Assembly (NCBI RefSeq): GCF_003144195.1
Contig: NW_020289998.1
Location: 498,862 to 562,861, forward strand
Length of the DNA stretch: 64,000 nucleotides
Source of the DNA: Ceraceosorus guamensis
Lineage: Eukaryota > Basidiomycota > Exobasidiomycetes > Ceraceosorales > Ceraceosoraceae
Reading direction: 5' to 3'
Each line of letters opens with the position of its first letter. The first letter of the stretch is position 1. The notes under the pieces are model-generated. The model saw only the letters and a program-made list of their open reading frames with translations, ran no database searches and was not told the origin of the DNA. Shown here piece after piece: positions 1 through 12,942 of this stretch. Position numbers and translations under genes: made by a program.

Positions 1-3000
1 CCGGAAATGAGAGGGTCTGTTACCGCAACAGTAGGAGACGGCACGCCAAGGATGGACGAGAGTTGCGAAATCAGGCTAGATACTTGAGTCGCTTGAGGGT
101 CCACAGGAAGAAGGCTTGCAGTGGGCGCTCCGGGAAGCAATGAGTCTGCCCCAGAAAGAGTCAAAGAGGCTGGCAAATCCGACCCATCTGTCTGCGTTAC
201 TCCATTGAGGACGCTGGAAACGAGCGATTGAATCGATTCAAGGGGCGAGGACGGGCTTGTCTGGATGACTCCCGTGGTGGATAGCACGCTTGATAAGAAA
301 TCTCCCAAAGAAGAAGTGTCGGTGTCGAGCGACCTGGTAGCGCCAGATGGGATACCGAGGAAACTACTGATGATATCGGTGGGCTGCAAAAACGTTGGCA
401 AGCTCGCGGTCGAGAGCATGCTGCCAATATTCTCAGTCAATGAAGATAACAGGCTCTGTGCGCCTTGAGAAGTTGCAGGCAGCGTTGGCAGTGTGTCTTC
501 CGCACTGCTCGCCGCGGCGCCGAGCGAGCTCGTGACAGCAGGCACGTCCAAAGAAGGCGCTGCGGTGAGCGATGGTAGATTCGTTGAACCGACCACGGTG
601 CTCGCCGCGTCTGTTGGAAGTAATTGAGCTATGCTGGATATTGCACTTTGGACGTCGAGGGAGCCGGCACCGCTCGGCAAGGCTTGTAGTGAGCTCAGTA
701 TGCTCGAAATCACCACTGCCGGTTCTGTGGCACCCGAGGCTTTGGGCGCAACATCAGTAAGCAAGCTAGATGCCAAGCTGGTCAGAGCCGCAGTTCCAGT
801 CGGAATTCCTCCTTCCGTCGCTGTGGGTACCGAAAGGATGTTTGTGGCATCTTGGAGACCTGTCTCCAATGGCAAGCTCATGCCATCACTTGTGAGGCTT
901 GGGCTACTAATGACAGGTGTGGTGAACAGGTCGCTTTGGAGGCTGGACAGCAAATTTTGAGCAGATTCTAGGCCGGCTGCTGAAGACAATGATCCCAATA
1001 GACTAGAAGCTTGCGCCTGAGGTTCCGGCAATTGAGTTGCTAGAGGTAGCGAGGCAGAAGGATCTTGTAAGGCTGCACCAGCACTCGTAATCGAGCTGAT
1101 TAGGCCAGAAGCAATGGTCGAGACTGGCAGCGATTCAGGTAGAAGACTTGTACTTGCGGGTAGGGCTTGCGTTGCTCCGTCCATGAGACTTGAAACGATG
1201 CGAGAGATCGAATTGATAAGGTCAGATCCGCCAAGCGTCGTGCCTTCGCTGCCACGAATACTGCTGAGAGCCGAGTCGGCGGGAAGCGAAGTTGGCAAGG
1301 TTCCTGTCACACTTGGATTATTGGCGTCTATCTGTGAGAGCAGGCTGGAAATCTCGGACTGTGCTTGAGAAACCGGAACACCGTCTCCCAGTGAAGTCGG
1401 GAACACCGTCTCTATCGATGGTACACTCGCAGTCGTTGGTGAGACTGGTGTGACTTGGGCGATGTCCGAGAAGAGCTGCGAAAGGGAGGTGAACAGAGCC
1501 GACTGATCCACTGTGCTAGGAAGATTTGCAGAGGATAACACATTTCCTGGCCCATCTGAGCCAGCCAGCGACGTGACGGCTGCGGGAAGAGATGTCGGCA
1601 GAGCGCCGATTGCGCTGGTCAAGTCGGCTCCCACACTTGTGAGAGGGTCTGTCGGCAGAACGATACCCGGTCCTGACTGAGATCCGGTCTCCACCCCAAG
1701 ACTGATACTGATGCTTGCACTCAGCTCACCCGAAACGTCCGGAATTGTATCGGTCGCAGCGGATCCGGTGGGAAGCACACTCAGGGTAGCTAGGGTCGTC
1801 TGTGCAACACCGTCAGGGATGATGGACCCCGCTTGATCAAGGATCGAGGTTGGAATCGAGCCAGCAGTTGCTTCGACACTCGTGTCGACATTTGTGCCGA
1901 TTATACTTGTGACCCCCAAGTCGGTGAGCAAGGTGGGGATTGGCGAGATCGGCGAGACCAGAGGTACACTCAGGCTAGTGGCGCTGGGCAGGGATGTCTG
2001 TGCAACACCGGCAGAGGTCTGCCCGAAGATCAGACTTGTGAGGCTGTCAACGACAGTCATAACCAGACTTGATGCTGAAGCTTGACTCGGCACTTCGCCA
2101 GACGGGTCCAGTGTTGGCAAGATGTCGGAGGTCGCGCCGAGCGATGAAGTTGCCACCCCAGCCAATGACGTTGGGGCAGAGGCCGCGTCTGAGATCGCAC
2201 TGGAGAACGCATTGTCGCTGGGCACGATGGTGCTGGTAATGGAGTCTACTTTGCTAAGCAGCTGCGAAGTTTGTCCAACAGATGATGTTATAGCTCCGAG
2301 GCCAGAGCTCGCCGGTATCGAAAAGTCTTGAGAGAGCGTCGCGCCCAGAGACTCGCTCAGTGAAATGCTAGCACTGGGCACAATCTCGCTGAGAATACTA
2401 GACGCTGCTTGAATCAGTGAGCTCGTCGCGTCCAGTGGCAAGCTGGGCAGAGGTGGCCCTGCAGGATCAGTCGAGCCAGTAGGAATCGCTGCACCGCTTT
2501 CCGACGCTGTCAACGACAAGTCTGCTGAAATCGAAGGCACAGATGCTGTGATTATGTCGGAAACGGAGATCGAGTCCGTGGGAAAGTGTGCAGCGAAAGA
2601 TAATAATCAGAGCACATATGATTAGGTGAGCTGTAATGATCCATCTGAACTCGATATTAGCGGTGCGCACCTGGAACAGCTTGGATCGAGCTGCTGAGTG
2701 AGTCAAGCAAGCTAGAGGCGACCTGCGTAGGTTGGACAATACTTGGGACAGGAGCGGACGTGAGGCTGGGACCTGTCGAAGAGTTGAACCAAGGTCAGTG
2801 GCAATGTCGAACTTCCATGGGCGGGCTGATCCGAGACCTACCTGTGATTCCACTCAGCGTGTCAATGATGCTTGACAGAAGGCCATTATCATCGGTGGGT
2901 AGGGATGCCGCCTGCGAGACTGCGCTGATGACGCTTGCCTGACCGTACAAAGGGTCGCGGGTCAAAGCCGTCAGCTGCGTCTGCATATCCAACACGCGCC

Positions 3001-6000
3001 GGCCGACTCACCTGCGTTGCTGACAGGTCTACACTTGAAGTAGCGGGTACGACATCGCTTGCCACGGACGAGGCGCCGAGGTCAATCGACGACATTGCAT
3101 CGGTAATGGTCTGCACAACGCTCGCGATAATAGAAGAGAGGCTCGCGGTAACCGGGATGGAAGACACAACAGGTGCTGGAATGCTGGCTGAAAGGGACAA
3201 ACCAGCTGAGGCCGACTCAGAATCGAGGTCTGGTAGGCTTATGGTCGCAGACAAGGAAGGGTCGATACCTGTCATTCCCAAGTCTGCGGAAGAAAGACCA
3301 CCCTGGCTGCCGGGTACTGATGGTAAGATTGTGGCAAGAGAGGTTGCTTGGGGCAGACCGCCCGACTCAGACAGATCTGCTGAGAATGACACAGCAAAGC
3401 CCGAGGTCGAGGAAGGCGAAGAGAGCGTCAACGAAATGTCCACGCCAGGCGCAGAAATCTGCAGGGAAGCGTCCGGCGCGATGTTGCTTGCTGCTGGAAG
3501 GCCAGCAGTCACGCTGGTGACCCCTGGGTCTGCAACATCCGTGGTCGAGAGCGGAGCACCGATGCTGAGGGAAATGGAGCCGTCGACCGCAGTGGGAAGC
3601 GCAGCGCTTCCGCTAATCGACAGAGATGGCAGTATGCCGCCGCCGACTCCCTGCTTCAGAGTGAGGTGAGAGTCAGCCACCTAGGAAGGGACATCTCCGC
3701 GAGGCTCATGTGTGTGCACTTACCGCGTCCGACAAAGAGAGCCCCACCGAGGCCAGAGGGGAGTCGCCAGCGGTGGTCGGCGCCACCTGAGATAGAAGAG
3801 ATGACGCAGACTGTAACAATGACGTTGCATCTTGAGGCGGATTCAAAGAGCCTGGTAGCGAGACCGTGCTAGCTCCAGGGAGGGCCAGACTTGGCTCGCT
3901 GCCCTGCTCAGTGGAGCCGAGACCCAGCAATGAGCTTGCTGTAGAGAGGGCTTGACTGGCTTCGGAAAGGACTGCGCTGGCAATGCTGGTGGTAAGCGGC
4001 TCATTCGCGGCCGTTCCAGGTCCGAGCTCTGATGTTGCGTCGCCCACAGCAGAGGTCAGTCCGTCGACGAGACTTGTGGGGGACGGAACATCCAACGATG
4101 CACTGAGGCCCAGTGAAGCTGAGACCGAGGAATCGACGAGGGGGACCGAAACAGCTGGTGACGGGTCCTCAAGAGTGATTGAGCCATCGCCTAAGCTTAC
4201 TCCCAACGAAGCTCCCGCGGATGCGGTTGGAATAGCGTTGGTCACCGTCGACGTGATATCGCCGGCCAGTGTCGTCACCTGACTTCCACAGCCTCCGAAC
4301 GGTCCAAGGGCAAGACACAAAATGCTGCTCAGAATACCTGTACTCGTGGGTTCGGCGACAGGTGCACTGGTAAGATCTGGCGTTCCTGTTGGCTGCGCTG
4401 CGGCATTCGTGTTGGAGGCCAAGCCAGCCAGAGAGGATGCAACTCCTGCAGCGGAAGCGGAAGCGCCTGACGTGGCGAAAGAGGTGAGGTCGCCGGGACT
4501 TAAGGCGGTTGACGCCGGATTAGCTATTGACAGAGAAGGAGCCAGGCTTGCTGCTGCCTGCGCCGACGCAACGCTTGCCAGAGATGCCGATAGAGCCGCT
4601 TGCGCTTCTGCGCTGAGGACGGAAGCGCTCGCTGCGGACTGAGCAGCTGCTAGTGAGGAAGCCGCGTCTGCCGCAGAGATCGCTGACGCGACGCTAGCTA
4701 GCGAAGATGATGCTGAAGCCGCCGCCACAGAGGCCTCGCTTGCAAGGGAGAGCGAAGCTTGAACGCTGGCAAGTGATTGAGAGGCAACGGCTGCATCGGA
4801 TGCCAAACTAGCCGCCGCGAGCTCAGAAGCGACGCTGGCCAGCGAAATCGAGGCTTGCGAGGCAGCCACAGATGCTGCACTGGCGATGGATAACGAAGAA
4901 GCTGCGCTGGCGGCAGCACGTGATGCCGAGGCCGCAAGATCCGATGCTATACTGACGCTAGCAAGGGACGAGAGTCGACTAGATTCCGCTTGAGCTTCTG
5001 AAAGCACTGAAGCTGCCGAAAGCTCGGACGCCACGCTCTGCAGCGAAGCAAGACTTGCCAGCGAGACTCTGCTCGCTTCTGCTGAGGCCGCTGAAAGCGC
5101 TGAGGCCACGGAAGCCTCCGAAGCAATGCTTTGCACTGAGGCTAGAGACAACGACGCAGCCAGCTCTGCTGAGACACTTGCCGCCGATAAAGATGACAGA
5201 CGACTGGCCTCGGCTTGCCCAGCCGACAAGACCGAGGCAACAGACGCCTGAGATGCTAGACCTGCAATAGAAGCCCTGCTTGCTTCTGCCTGTGCTGCTG
5301 ATAGCACAGAGGCAGCCGATGCCTGCGATACTAAGCTCTGCACAGAAGCTAGCGACAGCGACGCTTCAGCCGCTACGCTCGCAGCCGAAATGGAACTGAT
5401 GCGGCTCGCTTCTGCTTGTGCGGCTGACAACACCGACGCTACCGATGCCTGCGAAGCGATGCTCTGCACTGAGGCCAACGACAGCGATGCCGCCAAGTCC
5501 GAAGCCACGCTGGCGGCTGAAATTGATGAGATGCGACTTGCCTCCGCTGCTTGACTCGCAGCGGAAATAGCGCTGGCTATGGAGGCCTGCGATGCAATGC
5601 TTTGTGCCGCTGCTAAAGATAAAGACGCCGAAAGCTCTGCTGCTACGCTAGCCTCTGAAATGGACGAGATCCGACTGGCTTCAGCTTGACTTGCAGCCGA
5701 AAGAGCGCTTGCTACAGAAGCCTGTGAGGCGACACTTTGGACTGACGCCAGTGACAAAGATGCCGACAATTGTGAAGCCACGCTGGCTGCTGAGATGGAT
5801 GAGACTCTGCTAGCCTCGGCGGCGGCGGATAGAGCAGAGGCGACAGAGGCTTGGGAAAGTACCGACGCAACCGAGGCTTGCGATGCAACGCTGGCAATCG
5901 AGGCTGACGAGATCGACGCGGCGAGCGCAGAGGCAACGCTGGCTTGAGATGCTGCAGCGACTTCCGAGGCGACGCTTGCGGCACTAGCAGCTGATATTGA

Positions 6001-9000
6001 TGAAGCGACGCTCGCAAGAGAGGCTTGGACACTTGCTGCCGAGACTGATGAAGCCACGCTTGCAAGGGACGCTTGAGCACTGACGGAAGACAGAGAAGCA
6101 GCCACACTTGCCTCGCTGGCGACGCTTGAGAGCGAGGCGGCCTCAGAGGCTCTAGACAGCGCAGATGCAACACTTGCTTGCGAGGCGAGGCTGGCAATTG
6201 AGGCTGCAGCATTTGCGGCGGAGATTGATTGGGCCAAGCTGGCCGCGCTGATTGAAGAGGCGACTGATGCTGCTGATGCCGCTGAAAGTGAGGATGCAAC
6301 CGAGGCTGCGCTGACGGATGACAACGATGAGGCAACAGAGGCTACCGATGCCTCAGAAAGTGAGGATGCCACGGAGGCTGCGCTGACGGATGACAAAGAA
6401 GAAGCAACGGAGGCTGCTGAAGCTGCTGCCGATGCAACTGATGCAGCCGAAAGCGACGAGGCTACCGAGGCTGCACTGACGGACGATAAAGATGATGCAA
6501 CCGAGGCGGCCGAGGCAGCAGCTGATGCTACGGATGCGGCCGAAAGTGATGCGGCGACGGAGGCAGCGCTGACGGACGAGAGAGACGAAGCTAGCGAAGC
6601 CGCCGACGCAGCAGCTGATGCGACTGACGCAGCCGAAAGCGACGAGGCTACTGACGCTGCGCTGACCGATGAAAGGGAGGAAGCGACCGAGGCGGCTGAG
6701 GCAGCAGCCGATGCCACGGATGCGGCGGATAGAGACGAGGCAACCGAGGCGGCTGATGCTGCTGCTTGTTCTGCAGACAGAGCAGCGGCGGAAGAGGCCG
6801 AGAGAACAGAGGCGATGCTGGCTTGACTTGCGGCAGCTCTAGAGACTGAGGCGACAGACTCTGAAGAAACGCTGGCGAGAGAGGCGAGAGAAGCAATGCT
6901 AGCGGCCGATGCTTGGGCCTGTTGGGCAGAGAGCACAGAAGCAGCGGAAGCTGCTGCTTGTTGCGCTGAGAGGACTGAAGCTGAAGACGCTGAGAGTACC
7001 GATGCGACGCTGGCCTGACTCGCCGCGGCTCGAGAGACGGAGGCTACCGACTCTGATGAGACGCTCGCGAGACTGGCGAGCGATGCTACGCTGGCCAGTG
7101 ATGCAGCCGACGCTTGCGCCAATTGAGCTGAGAGAACGGAGGCAGCTGAAGCTGCGGCTTGAGAGGCGGAGAGGACCGAAGCTACGCTGGCTTGACTTGC
7201 TGCGGCTCGAGAGACCGATGCGACTGATTCGGATGAAACGCTTGCGACACTAGCAAGAGAGGCAGCGCTCTCTGCCGCCTGTTGGACCGAAAGGACGGAC
7301 GCTGAAGACGCCGCGGCCAACTGAGCGGAGAGAATGCTTGCGCTTGCAGCAGCTCGTGAAACCGAAGCCACAGACTCTGACGAGACGCTGGCAACACTGG
7401 CGAGGGAGGCGGCATTTGCCAGCGACGCTGCGCTTGCTGCGGCTTGTTGGACCGAGAGAACTGATGCCGAAGACGCTGCCGCTAGCTGAGCTGAGAGGAT
7501 GCTTGCGCTGGCGGCTGCACGAGATACAGATGCCACAGATTCTGAGGAGATACTGGCCAAGCTCGCTGATGCAGCCGCGCTTGCTGCGGCAGCGACCGAG
7601 GCCGAGGAGACGCTTGCGATACTAGCCTGTACGGCAGCGCTGGCAGCAGCAGCAGCAGAGACGGATGAAACGCTAGCGATGCTTGCTAATGAGGCTGCAC
7701 TGGCGGCAGCAGCAGCAGAGACCGATGAAACGCTTGCGATGCTTGCTAGCGAGGCTGCACTGGCAGCAGCAGCAGCAGAGACCGATGAAACGCTTGCAAC
7801 ACTGGCCACTGAGGCTGCGCTGGCAGCCGCAGCAGCGGAAGCTGACGAGGCACTGGCTACGCTGGCGAGCGAGGCAGCGTTTGCGACGCTCTGGACGCTC
7901 TGCACACTTGCTACGCTCGCGAGTGATGCCGCGCTGGCAGCCGCAGCAGCGGAAGCTGACGAGGCACTGGCTACGCTGGCGAGCGAGGCAGCATTCGCGA
8001 CGCTCTGTACGCTCTGCACACTTGCCACGCTCGCGAGCGACGCCGCACTTGCAGCGGCGGCGGCCGAGGCAGAAGAAGCACTGGCCACGCTTGCCAGCGA
8101 GGCAGCATTCGCGACACTCTGTACGCTCTGCACACTTGCTACGCTCGCCAGTGATGCCGCGCTTGCGGCGGCATTTGCAGAGGCCGAGGAGGCACTAGCG
8201 ATACTGGCGAGCGACGCGGCATTTGCGACGCTTTGAACGCTCTGTACACTAGCTACACTGGCCAGCGAGGCAGAACTTGCAGCCGCTGCCGAAGCAGCAG
8301 AAGACGCGCTCGCCGCACTCGCGAGAGATGCAGCGTTAGCTACGCTCTGGACGCTTTGAACGCTAGCAAGGGAAGCAGCGCTGGCTGCCGCAGCGGCGGC
8401 AGAAATCGAAGAAGCGCTGGCAACGCTCGCCAAAGAAGCTGCATTAGCCGCGCTCTGAACACTCTGCACGCTTGCCAAAGACGCCGCGGAAGCCGCACTG
8501 GCAGCACTGGCGGCGCTGACACTTGCCCGAGAGACGGAGGCGACCGAAGCCGAAGATACACTTGCCAGACTGGCCAGACTGGCCGCACTGGCAACTGATG
8601 CTGATGAAGCGCTGGCTATGCTGGCAAGACTGGCGGCCGATGCTGCCGAGGCCACAGAAGCAGCGCTAGCAGCCGAAGCCGCGCTCGCAGCACTAGCAGA
8701 GGATGCTGCCGCTCCGTTCGACGTTGTGGTCGCACCCCCCGATCCACATCCTCCCAATACACCTCCTAGCACATCGCAGAACACCGTGCTGGCGATACCT
8801 CCCGTTCCAGTAGAAGTCTGCTCGCGGTATGGAACGGTCAGATCAGCATGTGTTGGTTCGATCAGCAAGCCGTCGTTGGTCGTGGCTGCATCCGGTTTCC
8901 AAACAGGTTCCGCTCCATCCAAATTCATGCACTCACAGATGTGGTTTTGGGAGCTGCCACCAGCCGACGGTCGATAGTTGGAGTCGGAGCAGGACCTGCC

Positions 9001-9056
9001 TGTACGGCTTGTACAACCACCGCTGCCGCAAGAGCCGCGCGCACGAGATTGACCAT
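1..9056 (-). CDS. Giant secreted Ala/Ser-rich repeat protein (3' end beyond window)
   Basis: I recognise no named family. Six exons fit: 9056-8937, 8817-3724, 3650-3012, 2938-2842, 2772-2671 and 2545 to beyond the left edge, all with GT-AG introns of 69-125 nt and consistent phase; at least 2,850 residues are encoded. The start is chosen because it gives a signal peptide (MVNLVRAALAAAVVVQAVQA) directly before a good donor. Roughly 1,390 residues (about 8700 down to 4500) are almost only Ala and Ser, with Val/Leu/Ile/Gln typically every third residue and larger blocks repeating. A short Cys/Gly motif (C..LG..GGCGS) occurs just before this block (near 8760) and again just after it (near 4300). 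The remainder is a less repetitive Ser/Leu/Thr/Pro-rich region, open to the edge. It is likely extracellular or wall-associated. The secretion call is good; the role is unknown. The 5.1-kb exon 2 has no intron. Confidence 0.8.
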
Positions 9057-11493
9057 TTCTTCGCGAGTCGAAACAGAGAACGAGCGGTCGTCAGCTCGTT
9101 GAGGGGTTGTCGCACAACACCTGGCGCCTGGTCACTCGCGCACTGATCGCGTACATACTTGAAAGTCTCGTGCTCTTTCCTACAATCTATTCCTTCACCC
9201 TCCGCGATTGACAGGCCCCTGCTCGCCCGCCCTCCTGATTGAATGGATTTCCCAGATGATCGCTGCCGCTGAGCCGTTCTCCGGCCAGGTGTCGCAAATA
9301 AGAGTTGGTGAAGATCGAGAGTTGATGAGGAAAGCAAGCAGGAGTGGGCGGAACTAAGAAGAAGAAGATGGATGAGACGAGCAAGCAAGGCAAGCAAGAA
9401 GCGCAAGAACGAGAAAAGGAAAAAGAGGGTGTGTGGCTACGGTCGGATGATGAGGTTCAGGATCGATGAGGTGCTCGAGCAAGGACACAAATCTCTACAA
9501 TGAGCGCGGATGCTGATCGATCCTGTTTGCATCCGGATCTGCCGTGCTGAGCGGACGACCACTGCCAAGCGTGCCTTGACCGAAGATCTGCGCTCCTCGC
9601 ATCTGACGCATTCATTCGCTCACCTGGGCCAAGCTGAGCGCCATGCGCTGCTGGGGTACATAGCGCCAGACAAAAAATCCCGAGCTTGTACGCAGAACAC
9701 TTTGAGCCTGATGATCGATCCACACTAGACCGCGGTCGCCTTGCATGGCCTGGCTTCGGAAACATAGCGACGTATTGACACATGTACGTAAGCCGTTCGG
9801 GCTTTGTTGCGCAAGAAGGACTTCGAGAGGCACCTCGCGGATCGAGCCAGGATTGCTGCTCAAGATCATGCGCATTGACCATGCGGCGTTCGAGCCAGCG
9901 GCGTGGCTTTGGTCGCATGCGGAAAGAGATTGCGGATCTTGATTACGTCGGCCTTTCAAAACGCTGTGCGGTACGGTATCGGGCTGGGCGTGTGCAACGT
10001 TAGATGTCAAAGTCGGAGCACGAACATTGAATGTTGCGTGGACCACACAACCCGCCTACATCCTGCCTGGCTGATGAGATGTGAGACATGTCGTCGATTC
10101 TGTCGCGCAAGCCTAGCGGAGTCGCAGTACCTGGCCCGGGCGATTGTTGCCATTCGCCTGAACACTGGACCGCTGAGGAAGACGCGCTTTGGTACCGACC
10201 GTTGCTGACCCACAGCCGGTACTGTACTGCTACTACTGCAAGCTGCTCTGCCGTTCTGTGCGAGTCTTCCCATCTATAGGTACAGCATGGCTTCCCACAT
10301 TCACGATGCCTTGCCCTAGGCTCCGTCTCGCGCGCGCATTTCGTTTTTCCACTGATCAATTTCTGGTGGCCTGGAGCTATCGATCGAGTTACTGCATGGG
10401 CTCCTTGCCGATGCAAGCCATATGATTGTGAGACGTGTGGCGGAGGATGGTAGGTCAGGCCGAGTGGTTAAGATGAATTCCGTTGGAGCGCCTTCTTTGC
10501 ATGCATCAGGCAGAAAGTCGAAACGAGTCCAGATGCGTTCTGGCCCTTTTGGATGAGGGAACAGTGGAACGAATGGGTGAGACATGTAGGCTTGTTGCCG
10601 CGCCAAAATCAATTCACGACTGATAGCTGGTCAAGTGGCAGCGCACCGCCGCACCGCGCGCGATCGCGCGATCGATCGAGACGTTGACGGACCGCGCGGG
10701 CCGCGAGTAAATGCGCGCGGGGAAATCTATCGTACGTACGTGACGACCGCGCGGATCAACACGCGCCCAATATAAATTTATGTCCAGAAATGAAATCACG
10801 AATGAGGGAATAGATGAAATTAAGGCCACATCCACCGACCCAATTTTGAAGCCCGATCACCGCATGCGGCAAGAGCCGAGCAACATCACCTCCTCGGCTC
10901 GCGCGACACATGAGCGTGGCCATGCTGGGTGCGTGGGAACTTTTGGAACACCGCTCATATAGCCGGAGGGCCAATGTACCAGCAGCAGCGGTCATGTGAG
11001 TGTGAGTGTGAGTACCGTCCGCGTTGGTCTGCTATAGGCTTCGTGTTAGATCATGCCTGGAACAAAGCTGAGCCAAGCAGCAAGCTCAGCCCTCCCGCCA
11101 TTAGTGCAGCTCAAGCACTTCAGTACGGTGCATGAGTCCTGTCGGAGCCAGTCCGCTGTCAAGTCGCCCAGAGGAACGAAGAGGCCGGATATCGCGTCGG
11201 ACGCGAATTTGGGTGCGTGGATGTTGCTGTGTGCGCCTTTTGGAGCGGAGTGTGCTTCAGCATTCAGGCAGCTGAACGAGACGCCGCTTCTGCTCGACAA
11301 TCATCTCAGCATACATACTGCGGTAGAACACACACAAAGTCATCCACGCGACCAACCAAATCCGGAAGTGGATATCTTTGCGGAAGGCTCAGGAACAAGG
11401 CGTGACGAACCATCGTACTCAAGAGCTGGATCCCGTCACTGAGAAGGAGACTGAGCAATCATAGGCCTCGCAAGCAACGACGATAGGCAAACG
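9057..11493. other. Divergent intergenic spacer, no convincing gene
   Basis: This 2.4-kb spacer separates the divergent starts of the Ala/Ser-rich gene and the luciferase-like gene. Open frames here are short, overlap on both strands and match no family I know. It holds a CG-rich patch with GATCGATC and CGTACGTACG words around 10650-10745, an AT-rich AATATAAATTTA at about 10767-10780, and a tRNA A-box-like stretch near 10457 that lacks a matching B box. Confidence 0.6.
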
Positions 11494-12792
11494 ATGAGCG
11501 GGCCTACTGGGGCATTGAAGCATGTGCAAAGCTCGATGGAAAGTGTGGCTGGGCTAGCCAAAGGTCTGTACGCGCGAGCACCGGCCAGCACGGCCACTCT
11601 TTTGTCCCTCTTGTTGTCCTACCTGATCACGACTGCTCGATCAGACTACGTGCTGTATCGCAGTCTGGGCGTGGGAGGCCTTGCGCCTCCCGGTCCCATA
11701 GGCTGGTTGGTGCACACGTTCATTCTTCGGCCTCTTGCCATGTCATCAGGTCGAGAGAAGGATCCCGAAAGATTGCCGGTCTCGGATGAGCAGGTGCAGG
11801 GGCAAAGCTTGTCACTAGATCTTCCAAAAAGAAAGGGAAATGCTCCATTTACTTTTGGTCTCATGCCTCATAGACAATTGGACCAGACTTTGCCCGAAGA
11901 TGGCGCGATGCAAAAGGTGAGACATGCTGTGGGTACTTCCACCACCCGGTCGCCCAATCGTCTGCATTGCAACTCTCGCAATGGGGGCGGCGGCGCTGTG
12001 GTGAGGTAGAGCTTGTTGGCTTATGTCACGCTCAAGACTATGCAGGTACGCAAGATCCAAGTAGCTTGTGACGGACAAGCCACTCACCCACTGGCCGGCC
12101 GAACTGGACAGTTGAGCCCCGATATTCATGCGGCGGTCTCACCGATGCTGACCCCTTGCCGTTACACTTCGTCCCCACATCCTCTTCCTTCCACCACCTC
12201 TCCCTCGCGTTGTCCTTCGCGACGCCATGTCCAGGCTCTCGCATCTCACTTCAACAAGCTAGCCACGCTCAACGTCAATCTCCGTCCAAGCATTTCCGTT
12301 CTCGAAGCGCACAACTCTCCCAGCTTGCAAGTGCAGCACTCGCCCAAGGACATTAGCGCAACACAAATCCATTCCTACGCCCGGCTCTTTCTGTCCGGTC
12401 TGCACGCTCCTCGATCCGACGTTTCTTCGCCTCTCAAAGAATTCGCTCATATCCATCTGCACGACGGATCATTGCACCTCGTCCTCTCCCCCTCGCACGC
12501 CCGCATCGTGCTTGCTCAAGGATGGGGAGAATTGCACAGACTGGCGGGCGCATTCTACAGAGGTCATTGGTGGCCTCTTTTCATCCTGCCCAAGTGGCTG
12601 GCAAACGATGCAAAGGCTAGATGGGGCTATCTGGCCCAAAGAGCTCAGAGCTCCAGCAAGGCTGTGCTGCTGCCTCCTACGTACCTCATGATCTACGCTC
12701 CTAGGGACGAGGAAGAGCTGCAGCACGTCAAGCGCATCATCGATGCTGCCGCAGCTTTTGCTCTTGGTCACGAGCCGATCTCAGAGCCTTAG
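11494..12792 (+). CDS. Fungal luciferase-like-domain membrane protein
   Basis: Two exons, 11494-11916 and 12235-12792, give 326 residues. The N-terminal third has a hydrophobic segment (about residues 33-50, LLSLLLSYLITTARS) and a second one (PIGWLVHTFILRPLA), so membrane attachment is likely. It is followed by GLMPHRQLDQ and, in exon 2, the conserved core of the fungal luciferase-like domain: EFAHIHLHDGSLHLVLS, GWGELHRLAG, and near the C-terminus MIYAPRDEEEL. This domain is common in fungal proteins of unknown activity; the name comes from distant similarity and does not imply light emission. The intron is 318 nt, long for this window, and could hide a 9-nt exon (near 12046-12054). It converges on the acid phosphatase gene with a 150-bp gap. 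Confidence 0.85.
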
Positions 12793-12942
12793 CTCAGTAA
12801 AGATGATGCTATGCTATGCTGAATATATTGCAAATTGCGATTTGAGATACTATAGAAGTCTGATCGGTGGATGCGTTCAAGCAGTCTACCTAATCGAAAT
12901 CGTAATCGTGTTCGTCTTCACCTTTTTCTTTCTCTCGCTTAT

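Noticed and set aside
4300-8600. Long frames on the + strand and in the other minus frames opposite the Ala/Ser tract (up to 245 codons)
   Set aside because: They are mirror products of the Ala/Ser codon repeats (Leu/Arg/Gln or Ala/Glu runs) and have no independent start, splice or motif evidence.
8933-9406. Alternative N-terminus starting MRFLLALLARLIHLLLLSS upstream of the Ala/Ser gene
   Set aside because: It is hydrophobic but in a different frame and runs into a basic, non-homologous sequence. The ATG at 9056 gives a better signal peptide and a phase-correct intron.
10440-10560. tRNA-like stretch GGCCGAGTGGTTAAG near 10463
   Set aside because: It matches the A box of Ser/Leu tRNAs, but no B box (GGTTCGANTCC) or acceptor pairing follows at the right distance. 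A decayed tRNA is possible but not supported.
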